DNA of 64,000 nt from Chryseobacterium sp. ZHDP1 (GCF_018603435.1 NZ_CP075682.1:4774001-4838000), one strand, 5' to 3'; shown: positions 1 to 9,292, counted from the stretch's first letter. The notes: generated from the sequence alone by a model not told the origin. Translations and numbers: made by a program.

Positions 1-226
1 TTTTAGAATAGTTTTGCTTTAAGTATTCTATAGATTCTTTGTCGATTTCCGCAAGGTAAATATTCTGTTCTTTTTCAATAAGATATTTGGTGAGAACTCC
101 CATTCCGGGACCCACTTCCATTACCTTATTGTAGCCCTCAAAACTCAGACCTTCCACGATTTTTCTTGCGATGTTTTCATCTGTCAGAAAGTGCTGACCA
201 AGATGCTTTTTTGCTTTTACACTCAA
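1..226 (-). CDS. rsmA: 16S rRNA (adenine1518/1519-N6) dimethyltransferase, N-terminal part
   Basis: This is the first 75 codons of RsmA (KsgA), read on the minus strand and cut by the window edge. The translation begins SVKAKKHLGQHFL, the family's N-terminal signature. The SAM-binding motif VMEVGPGMGVLTKYL follows, then the acidic AEID that contacts the ribose of SAM. Known family role: dimethylation of two adjacent adenines in the 3' hairpin of 16S rRNA during 30S assembly. The only suitable start upstream of KKHLGQ is a TTG at 226; no in-frame ATG is visible. It is divergent from ftsX, with about 90 bp between them that must hold both promoters. Confidence 0.93.
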   Translation of the reverse strand, partial: MSVKAKKHLGQHFLTDENIARKIVEGLSFEGYNKVMEVGPGMGVLTKYLIEKEQNIYLAEIDKESIEYLKQNYSK

Positions 227-317
227 TGTTTTTTATGATTTTATTAACAGTGATTTTCTCTTTTTCGTCCCAAATTTCGGAAGATTTTTTCTATTTTAGC
301 CAAAAATTTTAATATTA

Positions 318-1217
318 ATGGCTAAATCTGTAGATGAATTTAATAAGAAAAGGCTTAGGTCTAGCAATATTACAGTAGTAATAAGTATTGCCTTAGTGTT
401 ATTTTTGTTAGGATTAATGGGACTTATTTTAATCAATGCCCAGAAATATTCCGACTATATCAAGGAGCAACTTGTTGTAAATGCTTACTTTGATGAAAAC
501 TATGAGGCAAAAGATTCTGTAAAGATTGCGAAAATGGAAGCTGAGGTTTTCAAAGAAATTCAGACACTGGCTCCGGTAAAGAAAGCAACGTACATCACCA
601 GAGAAATGGCTTCCAAAGAAGCGAAAAAAGCAATGGGAATTGATACGGATGCGCTTTTCGAAGAAAATATTTTTCCTTCATCTGTAGAAATCGCCTTAAA
701 ACCGGAATATGTAGATCCTGCAAAGATCGATCAGGCCATTAAAGCCATTAAAGCTGTTCCCGGAATTATTGATGTAAAGAACGACAGTACTCTGATGGTT
801 GATGTTTACAATAACCTGAGCAGAATTCTGAAATGGATCTTAGGTTTTTCCATTCTGTTTTTAATTCTTGCGGTTGTATTAATTAACAATTCCATCCGTC
901 TGAAAATATTCTCCAAAAGATTTATTATTAAAACCATGCAGCTTGTAGGAGCGAAAAGAAGATTTATCCTGAAGCCATTCATTATTGAAGCGGTGGTTTT
1001 AGGAGCCATAGGATCTGCAATCGGACTTTTAGTGCTTTTCGGAGCATGGTATTACTTTACAAGCCAGATCGGATCTGCATTTGTACAGGACAATAACCAG
1101 TATTTCTGGCTGATTCTGATGGTATTTGGAGTGGGAATTTTTATTACGGTTTTAAGTACAGTAGTGGCTACCTGGAGATTCTTAAGATCAAACGTTGACG
1201 ACTTATATTACTCTTAA
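318..1217 (+). CDS. ftsX: Cell division protein FtsX, ABC-type permease subunit
   Basis: A 299-residue membrane protein with the FtsX layout: a first TM helix (about 19-41), an extracytoplasmic domain (about 42-165), and three more TM helices (about 168-190, 218-245, 260-285). The last part is the FtsX/MacB permease domain, with MQLVGAKRRFI typical of the cytoplasmic loop. In the known family FtsX pairs with the ATPase FtsE and transmits a signal to periplasmic peptidoglycan hydrolases at division; ftsE is not adjacent here. The gene is followed after 2 bp by a DUF3098 gene, suggesting one transcript. Confidence 0.93.
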   Translation: MAKSVDEFNKKRLRSSNITVVISIALVLFLLGLMGLILINAQKYSDYIKEQLVVNAYFDENYEAKDSVKIAKMEAEVFKEIQTLAPVKKATYITREMASKEAKKAMGIDTDALFEENIFPSSVEIALKPEYVDPAKIDQAIKAIKAVPGIIDVKNDSTLMVDVYNNLSRILKWILGFSILFLILAVVLINNSIRLKIFSKRFIIKTMQLVGAKRRFILKPFIIEAVVLGAIGSAIGLLVLFGAWYYFTSQIGSAFVQDNNQYFWLILMVFGVGIFITVLSTVVATWRFLRSNVDDLYYS

Positions 1218-1219
1218 AA

Positions 1220-1519
1220 ATGAGCAAAAAAACAAATAAATTTTCCGCAGACAACTTCGGAAAAGAAACAACCGAAGCTCCAAAAGAAAATTCCTTTTAT
1301 TTTGGAAAAGAAAACTTTAAATGGATGCTTATCGGTTTCGCATTTATCGTAGTTGGCTTTCTTTTGATGATGGGAGCCGATGCCAATACTGTGGACGGAA
1401 AATATGATCCGAATTCATGGAACGATGGTATTTTTTCTATCCGAAGAATCAGAATTGCACCATTATTTGTGGTTATCGGTTTTTGTATCGAAGTATATGC
1501 GATTTTAAAAAGAAAGTAA
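1220..1519 (+). CDS. DUF3098 family small membrane protein
   Basis: A 99-residue protein with a charged N-terminal tail (about 1-33) and two TM helices (about 34-53 and 77-95). It matches the pattern of the DUF3098 family, which in Bacteroidetes typically follows ftsX. Only 2 bp separate it from the ftsX stop, so the two are probably translated from one message. Its function is not known; the neighbourhood suggests a link with the divisome or cell envelope, but that is inference. Confidence 0.8.
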   Translation: MSKKTNKFSADNFGKETTEAPKENSFYFGKENFKWMLIGFAFIVVGFLLMMGADANTVDGKYDPNSWNDGIFSIRRIRIAPLFVVIGFCIEVYAILKRK

Positions 1520-1535
1520 AAATAAATTGTATTTG

Positions 1536-1592
1536 AAGATTAAGAAATTCGGAAATTTAGCTCAGTCTAAATCTCTCGGTTTCTTAATCTTT
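1536..1592 (+). terminator. Hairpin after the ftsX-DUF3098 pair
   Basis: Outer arms AAGATTAAGAAA (1536-1547) and TTTCTTAATCTT (1580-1591) are exact reverse complements, and an inner AAATTTAG/CTAAAT pair extends the stem. A T-rich stretch follows. It lies between the DUF3098 gene and uppP, so it probably ends the ftsX transcript. A possible -7 element (TAATTTTG, 1593-1600) for uppP follows at once. Confidence 0.55.
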
Positions 1593-1608
1593 TAATTTTG
1601 TATAAATT

Positions 1609-2427
1609 ATGGATTTAATCAAAGCAATCATTATTGCGATCATCGAAGGCTTAACAGAATATCTGCCCATTTCATCAACCGCACACATGGGCTTCACCGC
1701 CAATTTGCTGGGGCTGGAAGAAACCGAATTTCTAAAGATGTTTCAGGTTTCCATACAGTTTGGAGCCATTCTTTCTGTGGTTGTGGCATACTGGAAAAAG
1801 TTTTTTGATCTGAAAAATTTGCAGTTTTATTTTAAACTGGCTTTTGCAGTAGTTCCGGCTTTGGTTTTAGGGTATTTATTTGATGATAAGATTGAAGCGG
1901 TTTTAGGAAATCAGATCGCTATTTCCTCCGTTTTGGTTCTTGGTGGAGTAGTCTTGCTGTTTGCCGATACGTGGTTCAAAAATCCAAAAATTGATGATGA
2001 AAAAGGCATTACCATAAAAAAAGCAGTAACCATTGGTTTTTGGCAGTGTCTGGCAATGATGCCGGGAACGAGCAGAAGTGCAGCTTCCATTATCGGAGGT
2101 ATGACACAGGGACTGACAAGAAAAGCAGCGGCAGAATTTTCATTCTTTTTGGCGGTTCCTACCATGTTGGCGGTAACGGTATATTCGGTTTTTGTAAAAA
2201 CATGGGGGAAAGAAACGCCCAATCCGCAGAAAGGTTATGAAATGATTATGGAATCTCAGGATCACATCATGATTTTCATCGTAGGAAATGTTGTTGCATT
2301 TATCGTTGCATTAATCGCCATCAAAGCATTCATCGGAGTTTTGAATAAATATGGTTTCAAACCTTGGGGTTGGTATCGTATTTTCGTTGGGGTTGCTTTA
2401 CTGATTTATTTTTATTTCTTTAAATAA
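1609..2427 (+). CDS. uppP: Undecaprenyl-diphosphate phosphatase (BacA/UppP)
   Basis: A 272-residue polytopic protein with both UppP signature regions: EGLTEYLPISSTAH at about residues 13-26 and PGTSRSAASIIGG from about residue 151. Family role: dephosphorylates undecaprenyl diphosphate at the membrane, recycling the lipid carrier for peptidoglycan and O-antigen synthesis and giving bacitracin resistance. Length and the roughly eight TM helices agree with the family. A -7 like TAATTTTG sits just upstream of the ATG. It is followed after 2 bp by a small membrane protein gene and then truB. Confidence 0.95.
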   Translation: MDLIKAIIIAIIEGLTEYLPISSTAHMGFTANLLGLEETEFLKMFQVSIQFGAILSVVVAYWKKFFDLKNLQFYFKLAFAVVPALVLGYLFDDKIEAVLGNQIAISSVLVLGGVVLLFADTWFKNPKIDDEKGITIKKAVTIGFWQCLAMMPGTSRSAASIIGGMTQGLTRKAAAEFSFFLAVPTMLAVTVYSVFVKTWGKETPNPQKGYEMIMESQDHIMIFIVGNVVAFIVALIAIKAFIGVLNKYGFKPWGWYRIFVGVALLIYFYFFK

Positions 2428-2429
2428 GA

Positions 2430-2822
2430 ATGGACGAAAGAGTTTTTAGGAGTAAATTATTGCATAGAGTTTCTGTTGTTTTTTTTATAATAACAACATT
2501 ATTTCTAATTTTAGGAATGATGAATGAAATTAAAACTTTAAACTTGATTTATTTGTTAATTTTATCCATATTATCTCTAATTGTTTGCATTAAATTATTT
2601 AATAAGAAGCGAAATGTAATTGTTTTAATAAATACTTTTATATTGTTGCTTTTACCCTTTATATTATATTATTCATTTTCTGTGTACCCAACACACTTTA
2701 TTTATGAGCCTGAAAATTTATTTTTTTGTTGTTTACTTATCATATACATGTTGTGGGTAAATAAAAATAAAATAGATAATAAAGGAATTGACGAAATTAA
2801 TGAAATAGGAAAAAACAAATGA
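2430..2822 (+). CDS. Small four-helix membrane protein of unknown function
   Basis: A 130-residue protein that I do not recognise. It has about four hydrophobic helices (roughly 13-30, 34-51, 60-80 and 92-107) and a charged, Asn/Lys-rich C-terminal tail. It starts 2 bp after uppP, and its TGA overlaps the truB ATG as ATGA, so translation is probably coupled. The DNA is visibly more AT-rich than its neighbours, with long runs of A and T codons, which fits a fast-evolving or acquired accessory gene inside a conserved operon. Confidence 0.65.
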   Translation: MDERVFRSKLLHRVSVVFFIITTLFLILGMMNEIKTLNLIYLLILSILSLIVCIKLFNKKRNVIVLINTFILLLLPFILYYSFSVYPTHFIYEPENLFFCCLLIIYMLWVNKNKIDNKGIDEINEIGKNK

Positions 2823-3517
2823 CCGCTGAAGATCTACAATCTGGACATATATTTTTATTAGACAAACCATTGGACTGGACTTCTTTTCAGGCGGTCAATA
2901 AAATGAAATACAAACTCAAAAGAGAGTTTGATTTACCTAAGAAATTCAAAATTGGTCACGCAGGAACCTTAGATCCGCGTGCAACAGGATTATTGATTGT
3001 CTGCTGTGGTAAATTCACCAAGAAAATTCCCGAAATTCAGGATGCCCCAAAAGAATACTGGACCGAAATAAAAATAGGCGTTCAGACCGAATCATACGAT
3101 ACTGAAAAACCCGAAATTCTGCATCAGGATATTTCGCAGATTTCAGAAGAGCAGATAAAAACGGCATTGGAAAAATTTGTCGGAGAAATAGATCAGACTC
3201 CGCCTGTTTTTTCGGCAATAAAAATTGAGGGAAAAAGAGCGTATGATCATGCCAGAGCAGGAGAGGAGGTGGAAATGAAATCCCGTAAAACCACAATTTT
3301 TTATATTGATGATGTAAAGATTGATTTTCCGCTCGTAAGTTTTACGGTGGGTTGCTCGAAAGGGACTTACATTCGCAGTTTAGCTCACGATATCGGACAG
3401 GAATTAAGTGTCGGAGCGTATTTAACACAATTGAGACGGACAAAGATCGGAGAATACAAAATTGAAGATGCCACGTCCGACTTTTTGGAAAATGATTTTA
3501 GATTTAACGAATCATAA
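2819..3517 (+). CDS. truB: tRNA pseudouridine(55) synthase TruB
   Basis: A 232-residue TruB. The catalytic motif GHAGTLDPRATGLL lies at about residues 45-58 with the nucleophilic Asp near 52. The second conserved block, CSKGTYIRSLAHDIG, lies at about residues 179-193. Family role: makes pseudouridine 55 in the T-loop of tRNAs. The start overlaps the previous stop by four bases. The protein lacks the long C-terminal PUA region of some TruB proteins, as is usual for the shorter Bacteroidetes form. Confidence 0.95.
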   Translation: MTAEDLQSGHIFLLDKPLDWTSFQAVNKMKYKLKREFDLPKKFKIGHAGTLDPRATGLLIVCCGKFTKKIPEIQDAPKEYWTEIKIGVQTESYDTEKPEILHQDISQISEEQIKTALEKFVGEIDQTPPVFSAIKIEGKRAYDHARAGEEVEMKSRKTTIFYIDDVKIDFPLVSFTVGCSKGTYIRSLAHDIGQELSVGAYLTQLRRTKIGEYKIEDATSDFLENDFRFNES

Positions 3518-3558
3518 AAAGAAATTTCTTTATTGATGAATACAGTCTGAAAAATAGT

Positions 3559-4281
3559 ATGGAAAAAACAAGAATTAACAAATATTTATCTGAAGTAGGA
3601 TACTGTTCGAGAAGAGCGGCAGACAAACTTTTGGAGGAAGGAAGAATCACCATTAACGGTAAAGTTCCTGAAATGGGAACAAAAGTTTCCGATGAAGACG
3701 TGATTGAAGTAGACGGAAAACCAATCCGCGAGCCGGAAGAAAACCATGTTTATATTGCCTTTAATAAACCTGTAGGAATTGTTTGTACCACTGATACAAA
3801 ACGTGAGAAAAATAATATCATCGATTATATTAATCATCCTAAAAGAATTTTCCCAATCGGAAGACTGGATAAACCGAGCGAAGGATTGATTCTTTTAACC
3901 AGCGATGGCGATATTGTAAATAAAATTCTAAGATCCCGAAACAACCACGGAAAAGAATATATTGTAAGAGTCGATAAGCCGATTACGCCCAAATTTCTGG
4001 ATAAAATGCGAAACGGTGTTCCGATTTTGGATACCGTTACTAAAAAATGTGAGGTCGAAAAAATTGATGAAATGAATTTTCGTATCGTCCTTACACAAGG
4101 TCTGAACCGACAGATCCGAAGAATGTGCGAATATTTAGGCTACGAAGTAAAGAAGCTGAAACGGATCAGGGTTTTAAATATCAAACTCGATCTTCCTATC
4201 GGGAAATGGAGAGATCTTACGGATGAGGAACTTTCTGCCTTACAAAAACTGGTTAAAGGTTCCAGTAAAACATACGATTAA
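3559..4281 (+). CDS. rluF: 23S rRNA pseudouridine(2604) synthase, RluF type
   Basis: A 240-residue enzyme with an N-terminal S4 RNA-binding domain (about 3-60; NKYLSEVGYCSRRAADKL) and an RsuA/RluB/E/F catalytic domain. The active-site motif GRLDKPSEGLILLTSDGD is near residue 100, with the catalytic Asp near 103. KEYIVRVDKPI and QGLNRQIRRMCEYLGYEV resemble RluF more than RluB. Family role: uridine isomerisation in 23S rRNA (U2604 in E. coli). It follows truB by 41 bp, so two pseudouridine synthases may share a transcript. Confidence 0.85.
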   Translation: MEKTRINKYLSEVGYCSRRAADKLLEEGRITINGKVPEMGTKVSDEDVIEVDGKPIREPEENHVYIAFNKPVGIVCTTDTKREKNNIIDYINHPKRIFPIGRLDKPSEGLILLTSDGDIVNKILRSRNNHGKEYIVRVDKPITPKFLDKMRNGVPILDTVTKKCEVEKIDEMNFRIVLTQGLNRQIRRMCEYLGYEVKKLKRIRVLNIKLDLPIGKWRDLTDEELSALQKLVKGSSKTYD

Positions 4282-4288
4282 AGATATT

Positions 4289-4319
4289 AGAGATGCCGGA
4301 TTGGACATCTCTTTTTTTT
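4289..4319 (+). terminator. Rho-independent terminator after rluF
   Basis: AGAGATG (4289-4295) pairs with CATCTCT (4306-4312), and a run of eight T follows. It starts 8 bp after the rluF stop. Confidence 0.8.
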
Positions 4320-4601
4320 AAACTTTTCTCAGATGTATTTACAGCTTTTTTGTAATCCTGAAAGGATCTAAGCAAAGTCTAAAAAAATTAACTTTAAAGA
4401 AAACCCTTCGACAAGCTGAGGGTGACATTGCGAATACTTCCTATAATAGTTAAAACAATGAATGATTGTTAAAAAAATATTTTGACAAAAAAATTAAAGC
4501 TGCATTGTCATTCTGACACAGGAGGAATCTCAAAAAGTTTTTTTATCTCCCGCGGATTTTACAGATCGCGCAGATTTAATTGATAAATTTAAATTAATTA
4601 A

Positions 4602-4853
4602 CTGAGTTCGGGATAAGTCTTAAACGCAAGGTTAAACAAAGAGATTCAATTATCAGGAATTCCGCTTTTAAGATATACAAAGGCGTAAAACTTATCAAAG
4701 TAATACCATTTTTGTCTTTTTTAAATAAACGAAGTACCTTTGTTTACCTTACAAACTTTCAATAATTAAAAAAATCTTTTGTTTTTCTTTGCGATAAAAT
4801 AATACAACATTATAAATCAATTATTTAATTTTTTTTCTTATCCCGAACTGAGG
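4602..4853. mobile_element. MITE-like element with terminal inverted repeats, no ORF
   Basis: About 252 bp bounded by inverted repeats: left end CTGAGTTCGGGATAAG (4602-4617), right end CTTATCCCGAACTGAGG (4837-4853). These match in the opposite orientation over about 15 of 16 positions. An 8-bp direct repeat TTAATTAA flanks each side (4594-4601 and 4854-4861), which could be a target-site duplication, though it is also palindromic. No ORF of note lies inside. This is the pattern of a non-autonomous transposon derivative. It occupies much of the 664-bp gap between rluF and the helix-hairpin-helix gene. The rest of the gap holds fragments of dispersed repeats (CCTTCGACAAGCTGAGGGTGA near 4406 and TTGTCATTCTGAC near 4506). 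Confidence 0.55.
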
Positions 4854-4945
4854 TTAATTAAAAAGAGGTATCTTGTTGATTTTAAATGTGATATTTTTAT
4901 GTTATGCTTCTTTTGCGGTTCAATTAAAGTGTGGAAAATTGCATC

Positions 4946-6244
4946 CTACTTCAAATACCATTTCATCCTCACTTCATACTCTGGTTTCAGTTTTAGCATC
5001 TTCCAGATTTTATTCTCATCTTTTTCGGAAACTCGGTAAAAAATAATTTTTTCTGCAGAATATTTAAAATAAGGATGATTTTTCAGCCATTCTTCCGGAG
5101 CATCCTGCAACGTATATTTCTGAACATTCGAAGTTATAAGCGGTGCGGTTGAAAGTAATTTTTTCGTCAGTTCCGGATCAATATTGTACGTAGAAAGAAT
5201 CTGTTCTTTATTCACGAATCCACCCAGTTTATTTCGAAAACCGATCATCGAACCGGCTGCTTTTCCGTCAAATCCAAACTCTATAAGCTGTTTGTAGGTT
5301 ATTGCGTTTAAATCTACCTTGGTAAAATCCGTTTTTTCCTGCTGCTTAGTTTCAGATTTGTCATTTTTACTCACCGCAATTGTTTCTGTATTGAATTTAA
5401 TGAACGGTTTCATTTCCTCAAACTTCTCAGAAGAAATAACAAAACATTTCTGAATGTCTTCCAGATTTTTAAAGCTTCCTTTTAAATTCCGGTCACGGTA
5501 ATTGATGATGATTTGTGCCTGTTTATCTGAAAAGCCAAAAGACTTCCATCCTTCAAAATCCAATGCATTCGGATCGAAAGAATGATATTGAATTTTCTTT
5601 TTATCGACATTAAAATTTTTAGCAGCTCTGTAATTTTCCGGTGTTTTCTCCGGTAGAATAAGATAAGGATCGATTTTCTGAAAATTTTCTTCACTGATGA
5701 TAAAGCACTCCCTGAATTTTTCCTTGCTCACAAAACTTCCGCCCAGATAACTTTTGTATTTTAAAATAGCTTTTGCCTGATTTTCACTAAAGCCCATTTT
5801 CGTCCAGTCGTCTGCCGAATAAAGATCGGGGTTAAATTTTCCTCTAACCGTAATCGATTTTTTTTCAAAACTTTTGAATGCAACTGATTTGGCTTCTTTA
5901 CGGGTTTCCGGAAGTAAAATATAATGGTTCAGCTCCGAAAACTTTTCCTCAGAAATGGCAAAGCATTTTTTAAGCTGTTCCTTTGATACAAATCTTCCTC
6001 CGACTACTTTCTTATAGTTGAGAATCGTCGCTGTTTGTTTTTCTGTAAACCCTAAATTCTGCCATTGTTTTTCATCCAGTTCATTAGGATCAAACTCTGT
6101 GAGATGGAGCACAGCGAATGGTTGTGTGATAAACTGAACATCGGGAAATTCTTCCTTTTCCTTACTTGTATATTTTTGAAAAGCGAATAAAATGATCAGC
6201 AATATTCCCATGACTGCCAATCTCTGGTAATAGTTTTTTTTCAT
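4946..6244 (-). CDS. Membrane-anchored multi-helix-hairpin-helix (ComEA-like) protein
   Basis: About 432 residues from the ATG at 6244; an upstream in-frame ATG at 6280 would add 12 residues without a better signal. One TM helix (about 8-26) is followed by at least four copies of a helix-hairpin-helix unit of the pattern D/NPN-LDxxxWxxxGFxxxQAxxIxxYxxxxGGxFxxKEQLxxCFxIS, at about 50-105, 125-180, 215-270 and 300-350. A weaker fifth follows. The fold is that of ComEA/Psp operon-type HhH domains that bind DNA without sequence specificity; a DNA-uptake role is possible but unproven. It is one of the common flavobacterial 'helix-hairpin-helix domain-containing' proteins. Confidence 0.8.
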   Translation of the reverse strand: MKKNYYQRLAVMGILLIILFAFQKYTSKEKEEFPDVQFITQPFAVLHLTEFDPNELDEKQWQNLGFTEKQTATILNYKKVVGGRFVSKEQLKKCFAISEEKFSELNHYILLPETRKEAKSVAFKSFEKKSITVRGKFNPDLYSADDWTKMGFSENQAKAILKYKSYLGGSFVSKEKFRECFIISEENFQKIDPYLILPEKTPENYRAAKNFNVDKKKIQYHSFDPNALDFEGWKSFGFSDKQAQIIINYRDRNLKGSFKNLEDIQKCFVISSEKFEEMKPFIKFNTETIAVSKNDKSETKQQEKTDFTKVDLNAITYKQLIEFGFDGKAAGSMIGFRNKLGGFVNKEQILSTYNIDPELTKKLLSTAPLITSNVQKYTLQDAPEEWLKNHPYFKYSAEKIIFYRVSEKDENKIWKMLKLKPEYEVRMKWYLK

Positions 6245-6374
6245 CGCTGTAAACTTAATCATTCTGTTAAGTATTCGCAATGATGGGGTTGCAATTGGAT
6301 TATTTTAGGATATAAATTCTGTTATTCGGCTTCAAAAAATAAATTCAAAAAAGATTATGGAAGAAATATTTAAA

Positions 6375-6719
6375 CTATTCCTCATCCCTCTCTGCCAAAG
6401 ACTCCTTCAGTTTCAGCAATTCAGCTTTTACAAATTCCAATCTGTCGATGATGGTGATGGTTTCGGAGATCTTGCTGTTGGTGGTTAATGCGATTTTAGC
6501 ACCGTCCAGAGTGTAGCCTTTTTCTTTTACGAGATGATAAATGATCTGAAGATTTTTAATGTCTTCCGGAGTGAAATACCGATTGCCTTTTTTGTTCTTT
6601 TTAGGCTTAATGATAGGGAATTCCTGTTCCCAATAACGTATTAATGAAGTATTTACATCAAAAGCTTTCGCTACTTCTCCTATTGAATAATACAGTTTAT
6701 CAGGTAAATTTATCTTCAT
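6375..6719 (-). CDS. MerR family transcriptional regulator
   Basis: About 114 residues from the ATG at 6719. The longer reading from 6764 adds residues unlike the family. The MerR winged-helix signature begins at about residue 10 (YSIGEVAKAFDVNTS) and continues with LIRYWEQEFP, then a coiled-coil C-terminus rich in Leu and Lys. There is no cysteine-based effector domain, so this is a short MerR that senses an unknown signal or works by dimerisation. It lies upstream of the HhH gene on the same strand with about 130 bp between them. Confidence 0.85.
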   Translation of the reverse strand: MKINLPDKLYYSIGEVAKAFDVNTSLIRYWEQEFPIIKPKKNKKGNRYFTPEDIKNLQIIYHLVKEKGYTLDGAKIALTTNSKISETITIIDRLEFVKAELLKLKESLAERDEE

Positions 6720-6883
6720 TTTTAGAATCGTAATGGTCAAAGATAAAAATTTTTTAAATCCCACAGCAAATTAAGAGGGCAAAAAGTTCATTCTCCGCTT
6801 TGTAATCAGGGTTCAATGTGAATTTTATGATAAGAAAATGTAATTCTTTTTGTTATTTTTGATGATGAAAAACGTATAAAAAA

Positions 6884-7765
6884 TTGAATTCTATTTCTGT
6901 TATCCATATTAATCTTTTTCAGCCTGGTAAAAATACCTCAGATTTTTATTTCAACCGAATGAAGGAACATCTGGTTTTGGGACACAGACATATCGAAAAA
7001 CCGCACCGTCATGATTTTTATGCCACAATTCTCTTTACCAAAGGAAGCGGAATGCATGAAATTGATTTTCAGAAATATGACGTTTCAGCAGGAAGCTTAT
7101 TTTTTATGTCTCCGGGACAGATTCACAGCTGGGAACTTTCTGAGGATATCGATGGATATATTTTTTTCTGCTCACAGGATTTTTACGAAATGCATTATGT
7201 CAATCAGAAGCTCAGAAGTTTTCCCTTTTTCGGATCGGTTAATTTCCCAAGAAAATTACAGCTTACTGCAACGGAACTAAGAGAAAATAATCACCTTTTT
7301 GCAGCACTGGAAAAAGAATATCAGCTTCAAAACGTGATGAAAGATGGTTTAATTCTTTCACTGATGTCACAGATTTTCATTCAGGCAACAAGAGCTTTTT
7401 CAAAAGAGCTGGGAAAAGAAAATTCTGGGGTTAACATTTCTTATTTTAAACATTATCAGCAGTTCGAAAATCTTATTGAAGAGTATTTTGCAAAAGAAAA
7501 ATCCGTTGCTTTCTATGCTTCTTTATTGGAAATTTCGTCTAAACATTTAAACAGAATTACCAGAACTGTCGTTCAGAAAACAGCGACTGACGTTATTACA
7601 GAAAGAATAATTCTGGAAGCCAAAAGAATGCTTATGTATCTTGATGAAAGCCTTACGGAAATTGCGTTCCGTCTTGGTTTCGAAGAATATTCCTATTTTG
7701 TGAGAGTCTTCCGTAAAACTTCCGGCATGACTCCCACACAATTTATTAAAAAATATAAGGCTTAA
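6884..7765 (+). CDS. AraC family transcriptional regulator with N-terminal cupin
   Basis: About 293 residues. An N-terminal cupin-like sensor (about 25-110; HRHDFYATILFTKGSG, then SPGQIHSWEL) is followed by a C-terminal double helix-turn-helix (about 195-293), ending EIAFRLGFEEYSYFVRVFRK and TPTQFIKKYK. The start appears to be TTG at 6884; the first internal ATG (6959) would cut into the cupin. The effector and targets are unknown. The gene is convergent with ccoG. Confidence 0.85.
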   Translation: MNSISVIHINLFQPGKNTSDFYFNRMKEHLVLGHRHIEKPHRHDFYATILFTKGSGMHEIDFQKYDVSAGSLFFMSPGQIHSWELSEDIDGYIFFCSQDFYEMHYVNQKLRSFPFFGSVNFPRKLQLTATELRENNHLFAALEKEYQLQNVMKDGLILSLMSQIFIQATRAFSKELGKENSGVNISYFKHYQQFENLIEEYFAKEKSVAFYASLLEISSKHLNRITRTVVQKTATDVITERIILEAKRMLMYLDESLTEIAFRLGFEEYSYFVRVFRKTSGMTPTQFIKKYKA

Positions 7766-7849
7766 TTTTGTTGATGGTATGAAGTTTAACTCCAACAAAC
7801 TCCTCTCTAAAACTCTGAAACACTCAAACTCAAACTCTCACCTCAATAT

Positions 7850-9292
7850 CTACAATACCAATTGAAAAGGTCCTTCAAATACCGTGTCGAAAGAATCTAC
7901 AAGATTTCCTTTTTCATCAAAAACGCCAATCGTCATATTCTGTTTCGAAAACCGGATCTCTTTTTCAGGGAAAGAAATATTGATATTTCCTTTTAAGATC
8001 TGATCCCCTTTCAATATAATTTTTTCATTGCCGAAGAAATTAATTTCCGCATTTTTAGGATTCAAGACTTTTATTGTGAGTGTTTTCTTTTCGTTGGATT
8101 TGTTTAAAAGCGTATAAATAAAAGTATTCGTAATTTTTCCGTTTTTAATGAAAAATGTTGATCCTGCCGGTTTAATGAATTTAGCTTCCATCGAACCTCT
8201 GTCGTACATCAGAAATCCTAAAAACCCGATCAGTAAACTTAAAATTACCGTTGTTGCTTTCATTCTTCCGGTAAATTTGAATTTCTCCTGATTTTCAATT
8301 TCCGCTTCTGTGGCATAACGGATCAGCCCTTTCGGAAGACCTACTTTTACCATAATTTCGTCACACGCATCAATACATGCGGTGCAGTTTACGCATTCCA
8401 GTTGCTGTCCGTTTCGGATGTCAATTCCTGTAGGACAGACAACAACACATTGATTACAATCGATACAATCTCCTTTTCCGACGGCTTTTCGGTCTTCGTC
8501 TTTTTTCCATTTGGAGCGGTTTTCACCTCTTTTAAAATCATAATAAACGTTGATGGTCTGTTTGTCGATTAAAACGCCCTGTAATCTTCCGTACGGACAA
8601 ACCAAAGTACAAACCTGCTCTCTCAGCCACGAAAAAACAAAATAGAAAACCGCAGTGAAACAGATCATCGCAAGAAACTTCAGCGGATTTTCTGCGGGAC
8701 CTTCGGTGATGATTCTGAAAACTTCTTCATAACCAACAATATACATGAACATGAAATTCGTAATCACCACAGAAAGAACGGCGTAAACAGACCATTTGGT
8801 GAGCCTTTTTCTTATTTTTTCGCTGTTCCATTCCTGTCGGTCGAGCTTCATCTGTTTATTACGGTCGCCCTCGATCCAGTATTCTATTTTCCGGAAAACC
8901 CCTTCCATAAAAATGGTCTGCGGACAAAGCCAGCCACAGAAAATCCTTCCGAAAACAACGGTGAAAAGCATCACAAAAATAACAGAAGTAACGGCTCCAA
9001 GTGCTAAAATGAAAAAATCCTGCAGATAAAACGGCTGTCCGAAAATAAAAAATTTTCTGTCGATAACATTAAATAAAAGAAAAGGATTATGGTTGATTTT
9101 CACAAAAGGTAAAGTGAAAAATATCGCTAAAAGCAAATAAGTTACATAATCTCTGTAGTTGGTAAATTTTCCTTTGGGTTTTCTCGGATAGACCCATTTT
9201 CTTTTTCCGGTTTCGTCCATTGTTCCTACGGAATTCCGGAAGCTTTCCTCATAAAGTTCCGGAGCCTGAAAATTGCTGTTCTGTGTATTCAT
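7850..9292 (-). CDS. ccoG: Cytochrome c oxidase accessory protein CcoG (polyferredoxin)
   Basis: A 480-residue membrane iron-sulfur protein. It has TM helices in the N-terminal half, the NapH/CcoG motif FCGWLCPQTIFMEG, and QVCTLVCPYGRLQGVLID. Two [4Fe-4S] ferredoxin motifs are seen (CIDCNQCVVVCP and CVNCTACIDACD), then one more TM helix and a C-terminal Ig-like FixG domain. Family role: reduces copper for assembly of the cbb3-type oxidase Cu centre. The ccoNOP genes are not next to it in this window. Confidence 0.93.
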   Translation of the reverse strand: MNTQNSNFQAPELYEESFRNSVGTMDETGKRKWVYPRKPKGKFTNYRDYVTYLLLAIFFTLPFVKINHNPFLLFNVIDRKFFIFGQPFYLQDFFILALGAVTSVIFVMLFTVVFGRIFCGWLCPQTIFMEGVFRKIEYWIEGDRNKQMKLDRQEWNSEKIRKRLTKWSVYAVLSVVITNFMFMYIVGYEEVFRIITEGPAENPLKFLAMICFTAVFYFVFSWLREQVCTLVCPYGRLQGVLIDKQTINVYYDFKRGENRSKWKKDEDRKAVGKGDCIDCNQCVVVCPTGIDIRNGQQLECVNCTACIDACDEIMVKVGLPKGLIRYATEAEIENQEKFKFTGRMKATTVILSLLIGFLGFLMYDRGSMEAKFIKPAGSTFFIKNGKITNTFIYTLLNKSNEKKTLTIKVLNPKNAEINFFGNEKIILKGDQILKGNINISFPEKEIRFSKQNMTIGVFDEKGNLVDSFDTVFEGPFQLVL

